Positions 51,201 through 64,000 of a stretch of 64,000 nt of DNA are shown here, piece by piece. How positions within the stretch are numbered: the stretch's first letter is position 1; every line of letters begins with the position of its first letter. A program made the position numbers and the translations under genes. Below the pieces are notes generated by a model. It was not told the DNA's origin. It saw only the letters and a program-made list of their open reading frames with translations, and made no database searches. Source of the stretch: Trochalopteron elliotii (Eukaryota > Chordata > Aves > Passeriformes > Leiothrichidae); contig JANPWX010000173.1 of the NCBI GenBank assembly GCA_024734555.1, forward strand, positions 434,001-498,000, given 5' to 3'.

Positions 51201-52377
51201 AATGTAATAGTTGTGTTTTGACAACTCCTCAGGCTACACAAGTATGTTATCTGATTCAGATTTTTACATTGAGATACAAACTGCACAACAGACTGTTCAA
51301 AAGCTTAATATGCAAAGCTCAGTTTGATGCATTTGTTCCTACTGAAAAAAACCCCAAGCAGAATAATGCATGCACCAATGAAAATTTTATCAAGAAGGTA
51401 TTATAAAAACTTTTGTTTCAAGATTTACGTACAAAGCACAGTATAGATTGGCTTTTCTCAGACTGGAGATCAAAATTGGCTACAATCACACAGTCACTCT
51501 CTGGTTTACTACATTTTCTATCATACAGTTGGATTTTCTGTAGATACCACTACAAAAACAAAATCACATATGCAACTTAAACACTTAAATAGAGTTTCAC
51601 TGTTGTTTAAAAAAGAAAAAAAAATCTAAATCTCAGAGGTACCTATGCACTTTTGTGTATGCTTAAACATCCCAGGTAAAATTCTGCCATCAATCATGAC
51701 CATATCCATGCTATCATTTCAGATATACATGAAACTAGATTCCAGACAGTATATCTATATCATTCAGAACTAGTTCTAGTAAAACTCCCATGCAAACACA
51801 TCCAGCTGAAAAGCTACCATTGAAAATATGCCAGAAATTGCAAGGAGTAAGGTGATAATCAGAATTTAAAAATAATTAATTAATTAATTTAAAAATCCAG
51901 ACACAGGCCTAAAGAGGTAGGAAGATTTTAACAATTTTATTTCCTAGATGCTGGTTCAGTATTTGCAGCAGAACAGTCTTTACTTGCAAGTCAAGTAAAC
52001 TGCAGAGAAGATGAGGTTTATTCTCAGACTTCACTAATTAGCTATATCAAGTCTGAAGGTATTGCTTTGTGCAAGCTTGGCCCCATGGGTTTCTATTAAT
52101 GGTATTGACAAGAAAAACTGTCCCTAGCTGTGAAACTTTGGAAGCAGTTTTCTGAACTCTCATTTTAGTAACAGTCTATGGTCTTGGCCAGCACAAGAGA
52201 CACAGTTTATGGGAGAAATCAGACACCTCTAAAAGCAGTAACGACTTAGGTTTCAGTGCAAATACTAAGTTAAAAGGGAAACAAGTTCATAAACAGTTTT
52301 GTAATCTGAGCCCAAACTTTGATTTAGGTTGTCCATCTCACTGGTTTTGATCTTCTCAGAATCCAGTTTGTAGGGCC

Positions 52378-52421
52378 CTGCACATGTAAGTTAATGTATC
52401 TGCACATGTAAGTTAATGTAT
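52378..52421. repeat. Perfect tandem duplication, 22-bp unit
   Basis: CTGCACATGTAAGTTAATGT plus AT occurs twice with no mismatch at 52378-52399 and 52400-52421, so the duplication is recent. Confidence 0.95.
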
Positions 52422-53743
52422 ATTGGCACTGGAGGTGGATTTTGATAGAGATGAGGTTATGTGAGGAGAAAAGGATTAATGATAGCAAAGAATCAACAGT
52501 CTTACTGAATCAAATTTCAAATTTTTGATAAAACCAGCTTAAATCCAAGCCAAATTTAAAATCATAAAAATATGTAGTTTAAAGTAAAGAAGTTTTTAAA
52601 ACCTGAATACTTATTGGTGTTACATTAGCTTCCTTCACGCGACTTAATAAGTGATCAAATGAAAAAAGATAAAGAGATGCGCATAAATATTTTTACTTTA
52701 CCAATTAATTCCAATAATTTTTTAAAGGCCTGTGAAGAAAACCTTGTAACACAAAGGTTACTGCTACACTACTAAATATAGGAGATGTGGGACTCCCCTT
52801 AGGGACCAAGCAGCACATATAGCTTCACGCATAACAGCAGTATGTACCTATATAGCTCACTGTCCTCTGCTCAAAATATCCCAAAGTAGCCACAGCCCAG
52901 ATCCATGTTGGAAACAATTCACAAGGACTGTGCCCAGGCAGCAGCTGGAAGAGTGCTAGTTGGCAGGAACCAAACATGCCAATGAGCAATGTAAGCACTC
53001 ATCCTCCAAGACCATTCCTTTCTTTAGCAGCAAAGGCAGAATTAAAGGTTCTTTGCAGCATTCAGTATTAGTGCAAGACTCTAGATAACAGCAATACAAT
53101 CCATGCAATGAATTGAGAATAATGTCCATTAGCAGCTTATTCATCTACTTACTGTCTCAAAGCTACTTGATGTTTAACAATATGTACCAAATTACATTTT
53201 CTTAGTATTATTAGATGCTCTTTGGGCAGTTAAAACTTAGATAATTATATATTTTAATTTTTAAATGTACTTATTTAATGGAGAGCCTTTTAATATTTTC
53301 ACTTTTAATCAGTCATTCTATATTATTCGCTCCAGATGGAATTTTTAAAATTCATAATTAGCATGAAATAAGCTCTCCATAACTGAATAGAATTTCAGTG
53401 AAATTTGAAGTTTAGTGGGAGAGATTTTAAGAATGAGTAAACTGAGAGGACTGTCATTGCATTATTCCTGACAGTCTCCTCTTCTAGACTCCTAAGTCTA
53501 GAATACTGCTATAGGTGAAACACTCATTTAATTAGGAATTAAACAAGGGAGGGAAAGGGGGCAAGAGGGCAGATGGCAAACCAAAAGCTGCCAAAATCTT
53601 TATAATCAGAAAATTTTTGCCAACAAGATGCTTTTACCACCCTCTGTTAAGATGACTTTGATGTCTTACTGCTGAGTATTCAGCAGTGGGGAGAAGATTA
53701 ATAAAAAGTAAGCCAGTCACAGAAAAGCTAAATATTTTTCTTC

Positions 53744-53757
53744 TTTTTTTTTTTTTT
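53744..53757. repeat. Poly-T tract
   Basis: An uninterrupted run of about 14 T. Confidence 0.9.
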
Positions 53758-56700
53758 CCCATGAAGAGCAGCCATTTAAAAATACTAAACTGGCCACAGT
53801 AACTTTTAGCATGTCACAAGAAGGTCAATATGGTACTAACTTTATAATTCTCTGGGTAATAGATGAGACATGTTGAAACAGCTTTTGGTTCATTTGCTAT
53901 TATCCTCATCATGGCTTTATCTGGCATGAGGGATCAATATTTCTGAACATTACACTACTCCCAAACAGACAGAAGGACATATTGTTTATTTGGCTGCCTA
54001 GTGATTTCTGACACAAGAAGCTATCAATTACATTATGATATGAAAACCAGTGCCAACTAAAAGGACTTCTAACAGAGCACCATGATATGGTTACTTATGA
54101 GCTGATTATTCAGTAGCAATCAAAATATTAAACCTAGAGAATATTTAATCTGAGGCTGGCTCTGTAGCAATCTCTGCTTCTTTTAACCTTGCAGGCTTAC
54201 TTGTCGCTGACTGCAAATATTCATTTATGAGGTAGTGCAAGATTCCCCACAAACTACTTGATTTCAGCTGCCAACAGTTAAAGCCTTCAGCAAGAATTAC
54301 CCATTTAAGCAAATACAAGAGCAAGGCAGGAGATGCAATTACATTACTTTCCTATAGTTAGCTATGTTCTTGCCCAGTGTGTCCATTATTGTCCAGAAGA
54401 TTTTGCAAGCACCATTACCCTAGATCCTTTAAAATTTGCCTGTGATGCAAGGTTAAATATCACAACTGCATTAAATGTAATTTCAAACAACCTCATCACT
54501 ATTACACATGCATCACTATTACAGACACTCAATTCTGCATCTATAGTTGAAATTAAGTTTTGGCTTTACAGCAAATATCAGGTGCAGAAATCTGATCTGA
54601 GTCCAAAATTGTCTACTGGGATCATCTGGATCCCTTTGTCCAGACAGGAGCAGACACCACAATTCATTAAAACAAAAGAATGTTTTGCAAATATATGCTT
54701 TTCCTCATTGCACCATCCCTTGCAATGAAAACCATGTTCACTCACTGGCTGAAATAGACAGAATATTCCAAAGTGACTTGAAAAAGAAACCTTAATATTC
54801 ATAAGGCAAGAGAAAAGAGACAGGATGAAACAGCCTAATACATGTGATATGCTTTTAGGAGTGAGACCATCTGTATTGAAACACTTCCCCTAATATCAAG
54901 TCTTTCCTCTGCGTTCCTGTGACATTTGAAGATCTTTTAATACCTTTATGACATATAATGAGCTACATCTCATGCATTCCAAAATATGTTACAAAGGCCA
55001 ATTAAGGCTTTCTACATATGGAAAAGTGTAACATTTAATTAAGACATCTGTCTTTAGAGTATAGAAATAGCAATGAGGAGTCAATACAATGGACATCATC
55101 TGGTTTTTTTTCTTAGCTTGAAAGTATCATCCACTCAAAATGGGTATGAAATGAGACAATCACAGAGAGCCCTCACGATGGAGTAATAAATCACTTCTTC
55201 TCTGTAGAGGATGCTAAGAGACAAAAGCTTTTTAGACTGGGATGAGGCACACTGAGTTTGACATGGGAAAAGGCAGACTATGAGACTAAGGATGGAAAAA
55301 GTCTCCAGCACTGTAAAGAAACTAAGGCATTTCTGAGTGGAGCAGGAAGGAAACACAACCTGGTCCTTCCTGGTGGACTACACACTATAAGAACACACAG
55401 GCTTTGCTGGAATACAAAAGATATTAAAACTTGCAGGCAAGTCCAGACACAGGAGACAGGATAGACAGAAAGTTATTTATAAAAGTTTTTTGGTTTTTTC
55501 CTAACCTTTTATTTAAAAGTTAACTATTAAATTTTTCCTCTCAGTAAAATTTTTCCTAAAATTTATACGTAGAGTCATACAACTCTGTGAGAAGGGCCAC
55601 AGGTAGGTTTTGGGAATCCTCACTGTAAGGAAAAACAAAGTCATCTCACGTCGAAGCGTAAATGTGGATTCTCATTCAGGAAAAAAAATTAAACAACATA
55701 AGCATAAGATTCAGATGAACTAAATTTGAACTCACTAACTTTGCTTACCAGATAGCTTGGAGGAAAACTCCTATTAAAGAAATATCAGAATCATTAGGTT
55801 CTGAACTTAATGCAGTAAGGTCATTTTTCTTGTAAAAGCAATAAACACAGTTATTAGGCAAGGTTTCCTTATTCTTGGGATAAGCTTATTTTCCCCCTCT
55901 AACAGTATCATACCAGAAATTTTTATCACCTACTACCTATTGTGGCAGTCACACAGAATTTAATGCAAGCCTTCCTGTTTCTGTCTGAGATCTCTCTATT
56001 TGGCCATGATTCTTACCAAAATGAGCAGAAGAGTGGGCAAGGATCCACTTTTGTTTCACTATAATTTTACTGTGTAGAAGCAGATGCATCACTGTACTTT
56101 AAACTGCTTTCTTTTCCAGAACTGTTTGTTGGAACACATTTACAACTTTGGCTCAAACTGTCAGATTTATTCCTTCAAAAATCAAAGCATGCTTTTGGAA
56201 AGGTTAAAGGAAACTGGTCAAGGGGTTTTTGAACTAAAAGCATAAACTTACAGTGCTTTGCAAATTTACACTTTTTACACATAAATAAAAATTAAGTGTT
56301 ATCGAAACATGCATAAATATTTGAATGGATCTTCAAAGCAGAAAACAAGGGGTGCAGGGACATTTTAATAGAAAGGCATCGCTCCTTGTAACACAGCAGA
56401 TTTCAGCATGGCATGTTAGAAAAAGAGAAGAATCTTCCTAATGAAGTTATGGGGGCAAATTTTCCACAGATATGCTTTCTGCCACAATCACCATCATCAA
56501 TATTCATCTGCACTACTTAAAAATAATATTTACCATGGCTTGTTTGCTGTTACCTCTTATGTGATAAAACCAGAAAAAATAAGCAGCTACAGAAATGCAC
56601 AGGAGCAGCTTTCACTCCCATTCTTTTGTCAACACAGTGACAGCTAACCAGGTGCAAAAAACCTCACTGCAAATTATTACCCCCACACGTCTTGGAATCA

Positions 56701-58439
56701 CAGCAGGAGTTTTTGTTAAGGTGATAGCTGTGCAAAACACAGATTTCAGAAAATTTTTCTGTCATATTGCTTATTTTAGACAGCAATTAACAGAGTTGCT
56801 AAACAAGTTAGAATATGCATTCCTTGGACAAACAAGTGCAAAGTTTGGGTTATGCTAGCTTCTAATAAGGTTATTACAAACAACAACAGAAAAAAAATAA
56901 AACAACTCACTTGTAAGCTTCTCAACAAATGATTTTTCTTAGCTTGGGAACTACCAGGAGTACTCCAAACTACATACATACAAATAATTTTGCTGCCTTA
57001 TTTTCTTGTCTGAAGTACTTGTCTAGTACTTCAGAGTGCCCCTTTCTCAGGGTTTTTATGGAACAAGACAAAACACTTGACAAGAGTGGCCAAAGAATGG
57101 TGTTTGTTGGTGACTAAAATAAACAAACACTCTCTGAAGTGCAGAAGTACCGTGCCTGTTTCTGCAGAGATCAGACAGGTTTTACAGACCTGCTGATTGT
57201 TTCCTCCAGGCCTTCACTTCTGGTTGCCCCAGCCTTCCGCCCCTTCCCATTGACAGAAGCTCATTCTGTGGATTTCATCCATTCCCATTTTTCCCTGTCT
57301 CATATCTTAAGGACAGCAAAAGCAGAGCAGCTGGAACGCTAAATAGAACAGCAGGAAGGTAAAAGGAGCCACAGTCAACAAAGAACAAAAAGATGAGGGC
57401 AAAAAACCTGGTGAACCGCTTCTTCCTCTCCTTGGCATTAAACTACTTGAAGATAACCACAAAAGTACTTGTTTATTACAACCCACATGGCATACTGGAT
57501 GTAGGTGCTGCTGGAGAGCAATCTCTTTAGATTTGGCAAAGATAGTCTAGACCAAGGGCATCAATAAATCCTAACCAAACTTTAAAATTTACTTGTGGTG
57601 GTCTGGAATCAAGGAAAAAAATCATCATCCACACTTATTTCACAGGCTCTATCCCAATATTAAAATCTCCCCTGTTTCTCTTTCCACAAAATGGGAATTA
57701 ATGACTGTCTCAAGGTACAAAACCTGGCAAAACAACAAAGCCAAATAAATAACTTGCAACAAATGATGCAGCCAATTCACTTGCAATGAAGACTTTATTA
57801 CATATACATATGAAGTAATTTTAACAGCAATGACAGCAGCATCAAAATAAGCAGTTGTAGATGCTGTAACATTTAGCTGTAACAATAGATTCTGTTTTTT
57901 TAATGTTGTGAAAGTTTCCAAAACTGGTGAGTGTGGTCTATTTTTATAATTCTCTTTGGACTTTATGTCAGAGTTGAAGGGTTAAAAAAAAAGGCTTACA
58001 ACAGCAACTTTTAAGTTCCTTTGTACAGCTGTTATGGTATTTTTTTATGCATCATTACATATGTAAATCTCTAGATCTAGATGCCATCAACACATCTCTT
58101 ATCTCTTCTTTCACCATTTTCACTGATGCTTTCATACTGAAACATTTCCATTTGTTCTATATACCACCAGTAACAATTCTATTGCATATTTGTATCATCC
58201 TTTTAGTCTAATGTAATTTCTGCTTCAATCATGCAACTCTACTGAGACAGAATCAATGTCATTCTTTCCAAAGGAAAATATAAAGCACGTCATGAGCTAT
58301 CTAGAGACTTTCACTTCTTCAGAGTGGTACTAAATCTAACTGTAGTTCTTAACAAAATAACCTCTTTCAAGATCAATTTTGTAAACTGTAATAAATGGAG
58401 GGCAGTAATTGGCATACAGGAAGGCAGAGATGTTTTTTC

Positions 58440-59036
58440 AGAGACCCTGAAAATACCCAGATGCTTAAAAAAATGACCCTACAGAAACCTCATGAAGTTT
58501 GAAAAATACAGAGTCCTACATCTAGAAGTAACAGAACAGGCTGAAAAGCAGCATTGTAGAAAAGGAACTTGGAGACTTGGTGGACAAAAAGTTGAGCCCA
58601 GGTCTCTACATGGCTTTGCAGCAAAGACAATCATATTCAACTGCCTTAAGAAGAACATATCCAGTCAATGGAATTCCTCCCCATTCAGACTGCATCTGGA
58701 GCACTGTGCCGATACATGGAGTTTCAGTCAAGGAAATAATTGGTGTTCTGTAGCAGTGGAAAGCATCTGTGAAGATGCATGGAGTCAGCCTCCTCTCAGA
58801 GGTGCACAGTGACAGAATGAGAGGCAACACGCAAACTGTGACATGGAAAATTCCAATCAGGATTAAGGTAAAAACTTTTTAACCATATGACTACTCAAAA
58901 ATTGAACAAGAGTCCAGAGCAGTGGTGTTACTTCCATCCTTGGAAATGTTCAGCATTCAACTGGACAGACCATGAAATGACCTAATAAAATTTGACCCTG
59001 TTTGGTGCTTTCCAACTTAAATTACCCTATGAATAC
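58440..59036 (+). mobile_element. CR1 LINE, 3' fragment (old, internally deleted)
   Basis: Segments follow the CR1 order: 'cctcatgaagtttgaaaaa' near 58489; 'gaacttggagacttggtgg' near 58565, then ACAAAAAGTTGA; 'catctggagcactgtgcc' near 58692; 'aggtgcacagtgacagaatg' near 58800, then AGAGGCAACA; 'ggaaatgttcagcattcaac' near 58940; and the 3' tail GTGCTTTCCAACTTAAATTA. Compared with intact CR1 the block between about 58720 and 58800 is much shortened. The reverse-transcriptase frame is destroyed. The frame 58492-58812 plus (106 codons) is a chance remnant within it. Confidence 0.85.
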
Positions 59037-60157
59037 TAAGGAAGTCTCTAAAATCAAATCACTCTCTGTAGTCTTGTTCATCTGAATGAAATCTGACATA
59101 AGGATACCAGTAGAAAGGTTTAGTTGAAAACAATAATTATATTGTATTGGGAAAAAACCCAAAGAATCAAGTTACCTAATTTATGTCAAACACATCTGGA
59201 TTCATGACCATCCTACTTTTGACGTAATTTAACAATTTTCCTGATATTTTCCAAAGTCTGCATTTTAGTTCCTACTATCTTCTTCCACATACCTACAAGG
59301 TGTTTTCCTTTTAATGAAACAGTTAGAGGGGGAAAAAAAGTCTCATTTAATAAAAACATCAAAGTTACATCCAAGTTCCAGGGGGCAAAAACCAAACAAT
59401 TTCATATTTTTCCAACTACATTCATTTTTAATTCTAGGGATGTATATGAGTGTCTCTGTGCACCTGTGACGGGTTCCAGGAGGGGGAAGTACAGAATTAT
59501 TATCCTACTGCTATAGTCTCAAATCTGGCTTCTAAACATTGTCTTACTGGTATTGATATTTTCTGTGAATGCTGACTAGTTGTCTATTTGGCTAAAATGG
59601 CAAAAGTCCTCATTACAAAAACCTAGAATTGTGAATTTTCCCAGCACAGCAACAGTTACTCATAGACTTCTAGATAGATTTCTCACTCTAATAACCTTGT
59701 TTTTATCAGACAGCATTGGGAAACAACCAACCCTGACTTTCCTGTTGTGTTTTGAATTTTTAATACCCTGAACTCTAGTTTAAGATAGAGTACCTTCAGG
59801 GTCTATTTTAATTTACACAACTCATACCAATTTTAATGGCAAATTGTTTTCCCTTGTTTTTAAACAACTGAGTCAAGGGTGTAAATCAGTCAGACACTTA
59901 ATCTTCCACCCCTGGCTAGGAAAAGATACTATCATCCCAGATGATGATTCTGCCTCTTTTAAAGAGATACTCACTCAAGAGCTACCAGACCTTGCTAAAG
60001 AGGAAACCTAGATGACTAGATCTTCTCAGATAGATAACACTAAATGATCACACATTCTCTGGGCCTCCCTGGAGGGAGGACATGCAAGGTGATACTTGCC
60101 TGAATAAGTGTTGGGGCAGAAATCGGATACGACTTCTCTCACCAACAACAAACACTC
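59037..60157. other. AT-rich non-coding DNA, nothing recognised
   Basis: No open frame above about 65 codons and no recognised repeat up to the target duplication of the following LTR. Confidence 0.55.
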
Positions 60158-60163
60158 CTATAC
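60158..60163. repeat. Target-site duplication, left copy
   Basis: CTATAC directly before the TGCGGTGGTG end; the same CTATAC follows the LTR at 60781-60786. Confidence 0.92.
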
Positions 60164-60780
60164 TGCGGTGGTGCAGTGCTTCTCTCGGGGCTTCCGCTCG
60201 CGCTTCCTGGCTAGCTCTAGCACCAGGCAGGTACAGTTCGGTATTCTGGAATGCAGTTCCTATCCTGTGGGTCCTTGTCTCAACAGCAGCGTGAACAATG
60301 CAAGAAATAAAGGGATGGAACTCCGGTGGGAAGCTTCAACTGGGTTTTATTAGATTTACACAACTTCCTTCCACCCAGGAGTCAGTCCACCAAAAGCCCC
60401 CCAAACCTGCTGGTTCTCCCCTTAAATCTGGGGGTGGGGGAGTGGGGAGGTTACAGCCTGGAACCAATCCAGAATGGGAAGGGAGTGACCCCGAACCTAA
60501 GTGACAACCCATAGAACAAATCAAGGAACAAAGGAGGAAGGGGAACCTTAACCTTGCCAGTCACTCAAAGCCTTCACAAGAACTTTCTAGACAAAAGGTG
60601 AGGCCTCGAAGTGACAGGCAGGATCCAAGTGTCACATAAATGATGACTGATTAATAACGATAACTGGGTTAAACCATAATGGGGTAAAACATGGGGTGCA
60701 TGGGGGAAACCATTGTTAAACAACATAAAACAAACAGATGCGTACAAAAAACTGGCAAAACCCCAAAACACACCACTACA
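60164..60780 (-). mobile_element. Solo LTR with perfect 6-bp target duplication (ERVK-like)
   Basis: A 617-bp element whose ends are inverted repeats: the plus strand starts TGCGGTGGTG and ends CACCACTACA (9 of 10 complementary). It is flanked by CTATAC on both sides. A six-base duplication is typical of beta-like (ERVK) endogenous retroviruses. On the minus strand the element runs TGTAGTGGTGTG to CACCACCGCA with a poly(A) signal AATAAA at 60346-60351, so it is read on the minus strand. No primer-binding site or internal region adjoins either end, so it is a solo LTR. Short frames inside, such as 60326-60514 and 60336-60524, are antisense to each other and are not genes. It is better preserved, hence probably younger, than the related copy at 737-1227. 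Confidence 0.92.
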
Positions 60781-60786
60781 CTATAC
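60781..60786. repeat. Target-site duplication, right copy
   Basis: CTATAC, identical to 60158-60163. Confidence 0.92.
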
Positions 60787-63700
60787 CATATCACAATCTC
60801 AGTGGAAGCCATTATTGAGAATGTTCCATTAGGGTTTTAATGTAGGTTAGTTTTCCCTTATGTCTGAAGGAGTTAAATCTTACTACAAATATCTGATTTT
60901 CATCTAAATCCTTTCATACTATTTTTCAATGTCATGATAGCTTCATACTACTCTTCAACTTACTGTTATTAAATAGAAGCAAGATTTAAAAATCTCTAAA
61001 TAGTCCTTTTTTTCTTTCGAAAAAGTGCTTTCACCTATAAATCAAAGCCATAACTACAGCATATTTCAACATCCATCTGTATCCACCCTATTTAACAACA
61101 TAAAGGTGTAAATCCAGGAACTGTATGTTAATTTAACAAATATATCTAGCTTCTTAGTATTCAGATGAATTTATGTGTCTACATACAATAGATAATTTTT
61201 GCATGTGTTCTTTAATCCAATTCTCCCAAAAGCTTATCTAAGGCTTTGTGAATTTTACGTGCATGAGATACTAGGCTGAGTAGTTACAACTGACACTGAT
61301 TAGTAAGAGCAGAGGCAAAAGTGCTTTTCCATTGTGTTTCAGTTTTGCAGCTGTGAAAACTAAAATTTACACAAAATCAACACAAGGTGTGATAGACCAT
61401 CAACAGCATCCAGCAAATACTTGCTATTACTCCTATTTTTCTAGTTCTATATAGCAAAATCTAATCTTTATTAGATACCTGCTCTAGGACTATTCAATTG
61501 GTTGGGAATAATTTTACTCAAATAAGCACAAACATTTGTATGAAAATTTATTTCTAAATCCTTCAGAAAGTGAAGATAAAGAGTAAAGTTAAAATGCTTG
61601 AAGTCCTAAAGAAGAATTTTAAAAAATACTAAAGTAAATGACATGTCTGCTTGTCACTGAACTTCACTGAATTTGGGAACCTCCTTCCCACCCATTGAAA
61701 AAGCCAAATGTGCGGTCCCCTACACAGGCACTCAGCTTTCTGAAAAAACCAACAGCCTTCATGAAGTGAAAATAACTGCTGTCTACTTTTGAAGCATTTT
61801 CTCAAATTAAAAAAAACTGACCAAGTAAAGGCCTAAATGAAGATTCTTTATCATTTTATGAGAAAGCCAAATACCTCTATGCTGCCCATATGTATTTGGG
61901 ACAGATTTACAGAATAATAGGAAAAGCCTATCTGAAACCATGTGAAGATCAGATTTAGCCTTTAAAAATTAGCTACATATTCTCTACCTCTATATTTTAA
62001 CAGAGTTAAAAACTGTATTTCAAGTTGACACCTAAAAACAGACAACAGGGAGAAGAAAGAGGGAAATATTTCTTCTCCCTCATCCTTCCCCTTTTTATTT
62101 TTTCTGATATATGGGTGATTTTTCAGCTGTCATTACTGTGTTCTGGCTGTAAGGCTCTGTCAAGGGCTGCCATCCAACTCCCTAAGCAAAGGTCATCAGT
62201 GGCAGGGATTGGGAAGTATTAGAGAGCTTACAAGGAGACAGAGATAATGACAAAAATCCAGTGTTTTAAGCCCTATGCCATACCCCTCCCACAAAATCCT
62301 CATAATGAACTTTCTATGCTATGAGGTTTTGGGATTTTTTTAATCAACACTCTGTTGTAAGTTTCACTGAAAATAAATTATATATTTTGCTACATCTCTT
62401 CATAACCTGGTTCAACCTTTTGGATTTTAGCTACCAATGCACAGAAGAGATTAAAAAATAAGCAAGCCCAAATCTCTATACAGGCCACCTGATGCACAAA
62501 CATGCCTTAGCCTCAGAATGCAAAATCAGGTCAATAGTGAATTATGGTTTAACCTACTAGCATCCCAACACACCTAATAACCAACAGAGTACCCAAGGAG
62601 CCTATAACCATGTGTGTAGATCAGAAGTTAAAGGAGTTTTTCACTGTGCATTGTAACAAGAATGCCTAACAGCTTTGCAATAGGAACAAAGGTGAATCAA
62701 AAGCAACTGAAGGGGCAAATGCCAAATTATAAGCTTGAAACCTCCAAAATTTAAAATGTTGGAAGAGAAACCTCAACAGCATTTGATGAATTATTTGGTT
62801 GACTCAACAATAACAATAATTTTTGTGGAAATTATTCAGGTGACGTGCAGTTAAGTTGGCTTGCTCCCCACCTAGAGTGTATTAGTTCCCTGATGTAAGG
62901 CTCTACAGCTATTATACTAATGATAAGTAATACAATTATTATATTAGTGATGAATAATTTTGCATATGGTTAGTTATAGAAGCTATTATCAAGGTAAATT
63001 AATAAAAGAAATAAGCAAAACTTGCATCTTGGGAAAACTGCTTAATTGTTGTGGTGAAAATAATAGTGATGCACAGTGACAGAGTGCAGAGCTGGAGCCT
63101 CCAAAACTCCAAACAGCAGCTTGAAAAGATACCCTAGAGCATCAGGACAAATCACAGGGCCAATCCACATTCCACATCCAGCCATTGGCAACAATATAAC
63201 ATCACACTTTTAGAAAACCGAAGTGTGAAAGAGATATGGACCAGGTTTGATTGCTTTCTGTTTTTTCTGGGAAAAAAAATTCTCAATCTCAGTAACTTCC
63301 TCACCAGAGTATGTGCCAAATAGAGTCAGCAAGCAAGAAAAGACACTTCTCCATCCACCTCAAATCACATAATTTAAAGAGGAAGGCAATTCATTTTCAA
63401 ATTCATCTTAACCTTACCTCAGAGTGCTTTAATCAAAGTACTTTAATTGAAACCATATTGTTATTTATAATGCAAAATTAAGCATACGGGAATGTTTTAT
63501 TCATCCAAAGCTCAGAACTTTAAAACAAACTTTTGCCCTTTCTGAAGTTAATGCTACATTTTCTGTACTTGGAATTGATTTCCCTAACATAATTATAAAG
63601 CCCCAAAATAATTTCCCCTGTCAAAATATTGAAAGGTGTCTTCATCTTAACCATTCTGCCATATGTCTGCAGCATAAAATCCCATGCCAGGCTATAATCA

Positions 63701-64000
63701 GTGAGAAGAAAAGCAAAATTAAGGATATAGATGTTCCTGCATATTTTATTAGGTAGAAGTTGGCACAGAATACTGCACAGGAATTTTTCACTCCTAATTT
63801 TCCACCTATCTCCGTCTCTTCAAAGCGGGCTTCCCATAGCATAACAAAAAGTGTGATGGAAAATTTTACTTTGGTCAGAATTCTCAGTTTCTCCTTAAGC
63901 CTCAATGTGACCCCATGCCAAGGACTTGGGGGTATACTTGATTTAGTCTCTGCATTAGTATTCAAATTAGTTACTCCACACAGAGAAGAAAAATATTTCC
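60787..64000. other. AT-rich non-coding DNA, nothing recognised
   Basis: Low-GC unique-looking sequence. The terminal minus-strand frame 63642-63965 (107 codons) has a hydrophobic stretch but no recognisable domain or splice context and is not called. No RNA gene or transposon seen. Confidence 0.55.

Larger units (their letters stand above)
45376..58439. other. Long stretch of non-coding DNA, no supported gene
   Basis: About 13 kb with no recognised transposon. Small features are poly-T at 47676-47702, an A-rich tract at 47791-47830, an 18-bp perfect palindrome at 48255-48272, a 22-bp tandem duplication at 52378-52421 and poly-T at 53744-53757. The largest frame, 54333-54728 plus (131 codons), has no recognisable domain. 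AATAAAG words on the minus strand occur near 51101 and 57793, but without coding or splice evidence they are not called polyadenylation sites. 48780-49100 and 57140-57340 are GC-richer but featureless. Confidence 0.5.

Noticed and set aside
54333..54728. 131-codon plus-strand frame
   Set aside because: No domain or family recognised and composition like flanking noncoding DNA.
57781..57810. Minus-strand AATAAAG near 57793 with 3'-UTR-like surroundings
   Set aside because: Same reason: no coding or splice evidence for a transcript ending here.
63642..63965. 107-codon minus-strand frame with a hydrophobic stretch
   Set aside because: A single hydrophobic run is common in AT-rich random frames; no signal peptide layout, no homology recognised.
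1..64000. CRISPR arrays, operons, riboswitches, phage or plasmid features
   Set aside because: None seen. The CR1 and ERV content shows animal (avian) nuclear DNA, where these are not expected.

Overview
The window looks like nuclear DNA from a bird, most likely a passerine. The evidence is the repeat content: 3'-truncated CR1 LINE fragments that end in the avian CR1 tail, several endogenous-retrovirus solo LTRs of types common in songbirds, and a fragment of a GC-rich avian interspersed repeat. The background is AT-rich, with mononucleotide runs and microsatellites. Nothing resembles bacterial, phage or organellar gene organisation. The species cannot be fixed from the sequence alone.

No protein-coding gene, exon, tRNA or rRNA could be supported. 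The longest open frames are about 100-145 codons. They are scattered over both strands, show no recognisable domain, and several lie inside repeats (the 144-codon frame at 21552-21986 is inside a tandem array). The window is best read as intergenic or deep intronic sequence whose recognisable content is repeats.

Layout. 737-1227: degenerate minus-strand LTR, related to a better preserved one at 60164-60780. 1346-1433: TG/TA microsatellite. 3885-4395: CR1 (+). 7735-8115: CR1 (+). 9999-11611: long LTR-like element, minus strand. 15590-15788: CR1 3' end (+). About 17162-17815: probable LTR (+). 21594-25275: tandem array of diverged units of about 350-425 bp, holding an inverted block (about 23244-23870) and interrupted by an ERVL-type solo LTR (22006-22651) with a perfect 5-bp target duplication. 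35046-35150 and 41008-41075: CR1 remnants (-). 37694-37843: three-copy minisatellite with a 51-52-bp unit. About 44980-45375: avian interspersed repeat fragment. 58440-59036: CR1 (+). 60164-60780: solo LTR with a perfect 6-bp target duplication. The rest is AT-rich unique-looking DNA, some of which could be conserved noncoding sequence, but conservation cannot be judged from one sequence.

The most unusual structure is the 21.6-25.3 kb array. Its units share fixed landmarks, including an internal imperfect hairpin of about 60 bp, and the array reverses orientation at the centre of one such hairpin. I could not match this unit to a family I know. It is the best candidate here for something undescribed.
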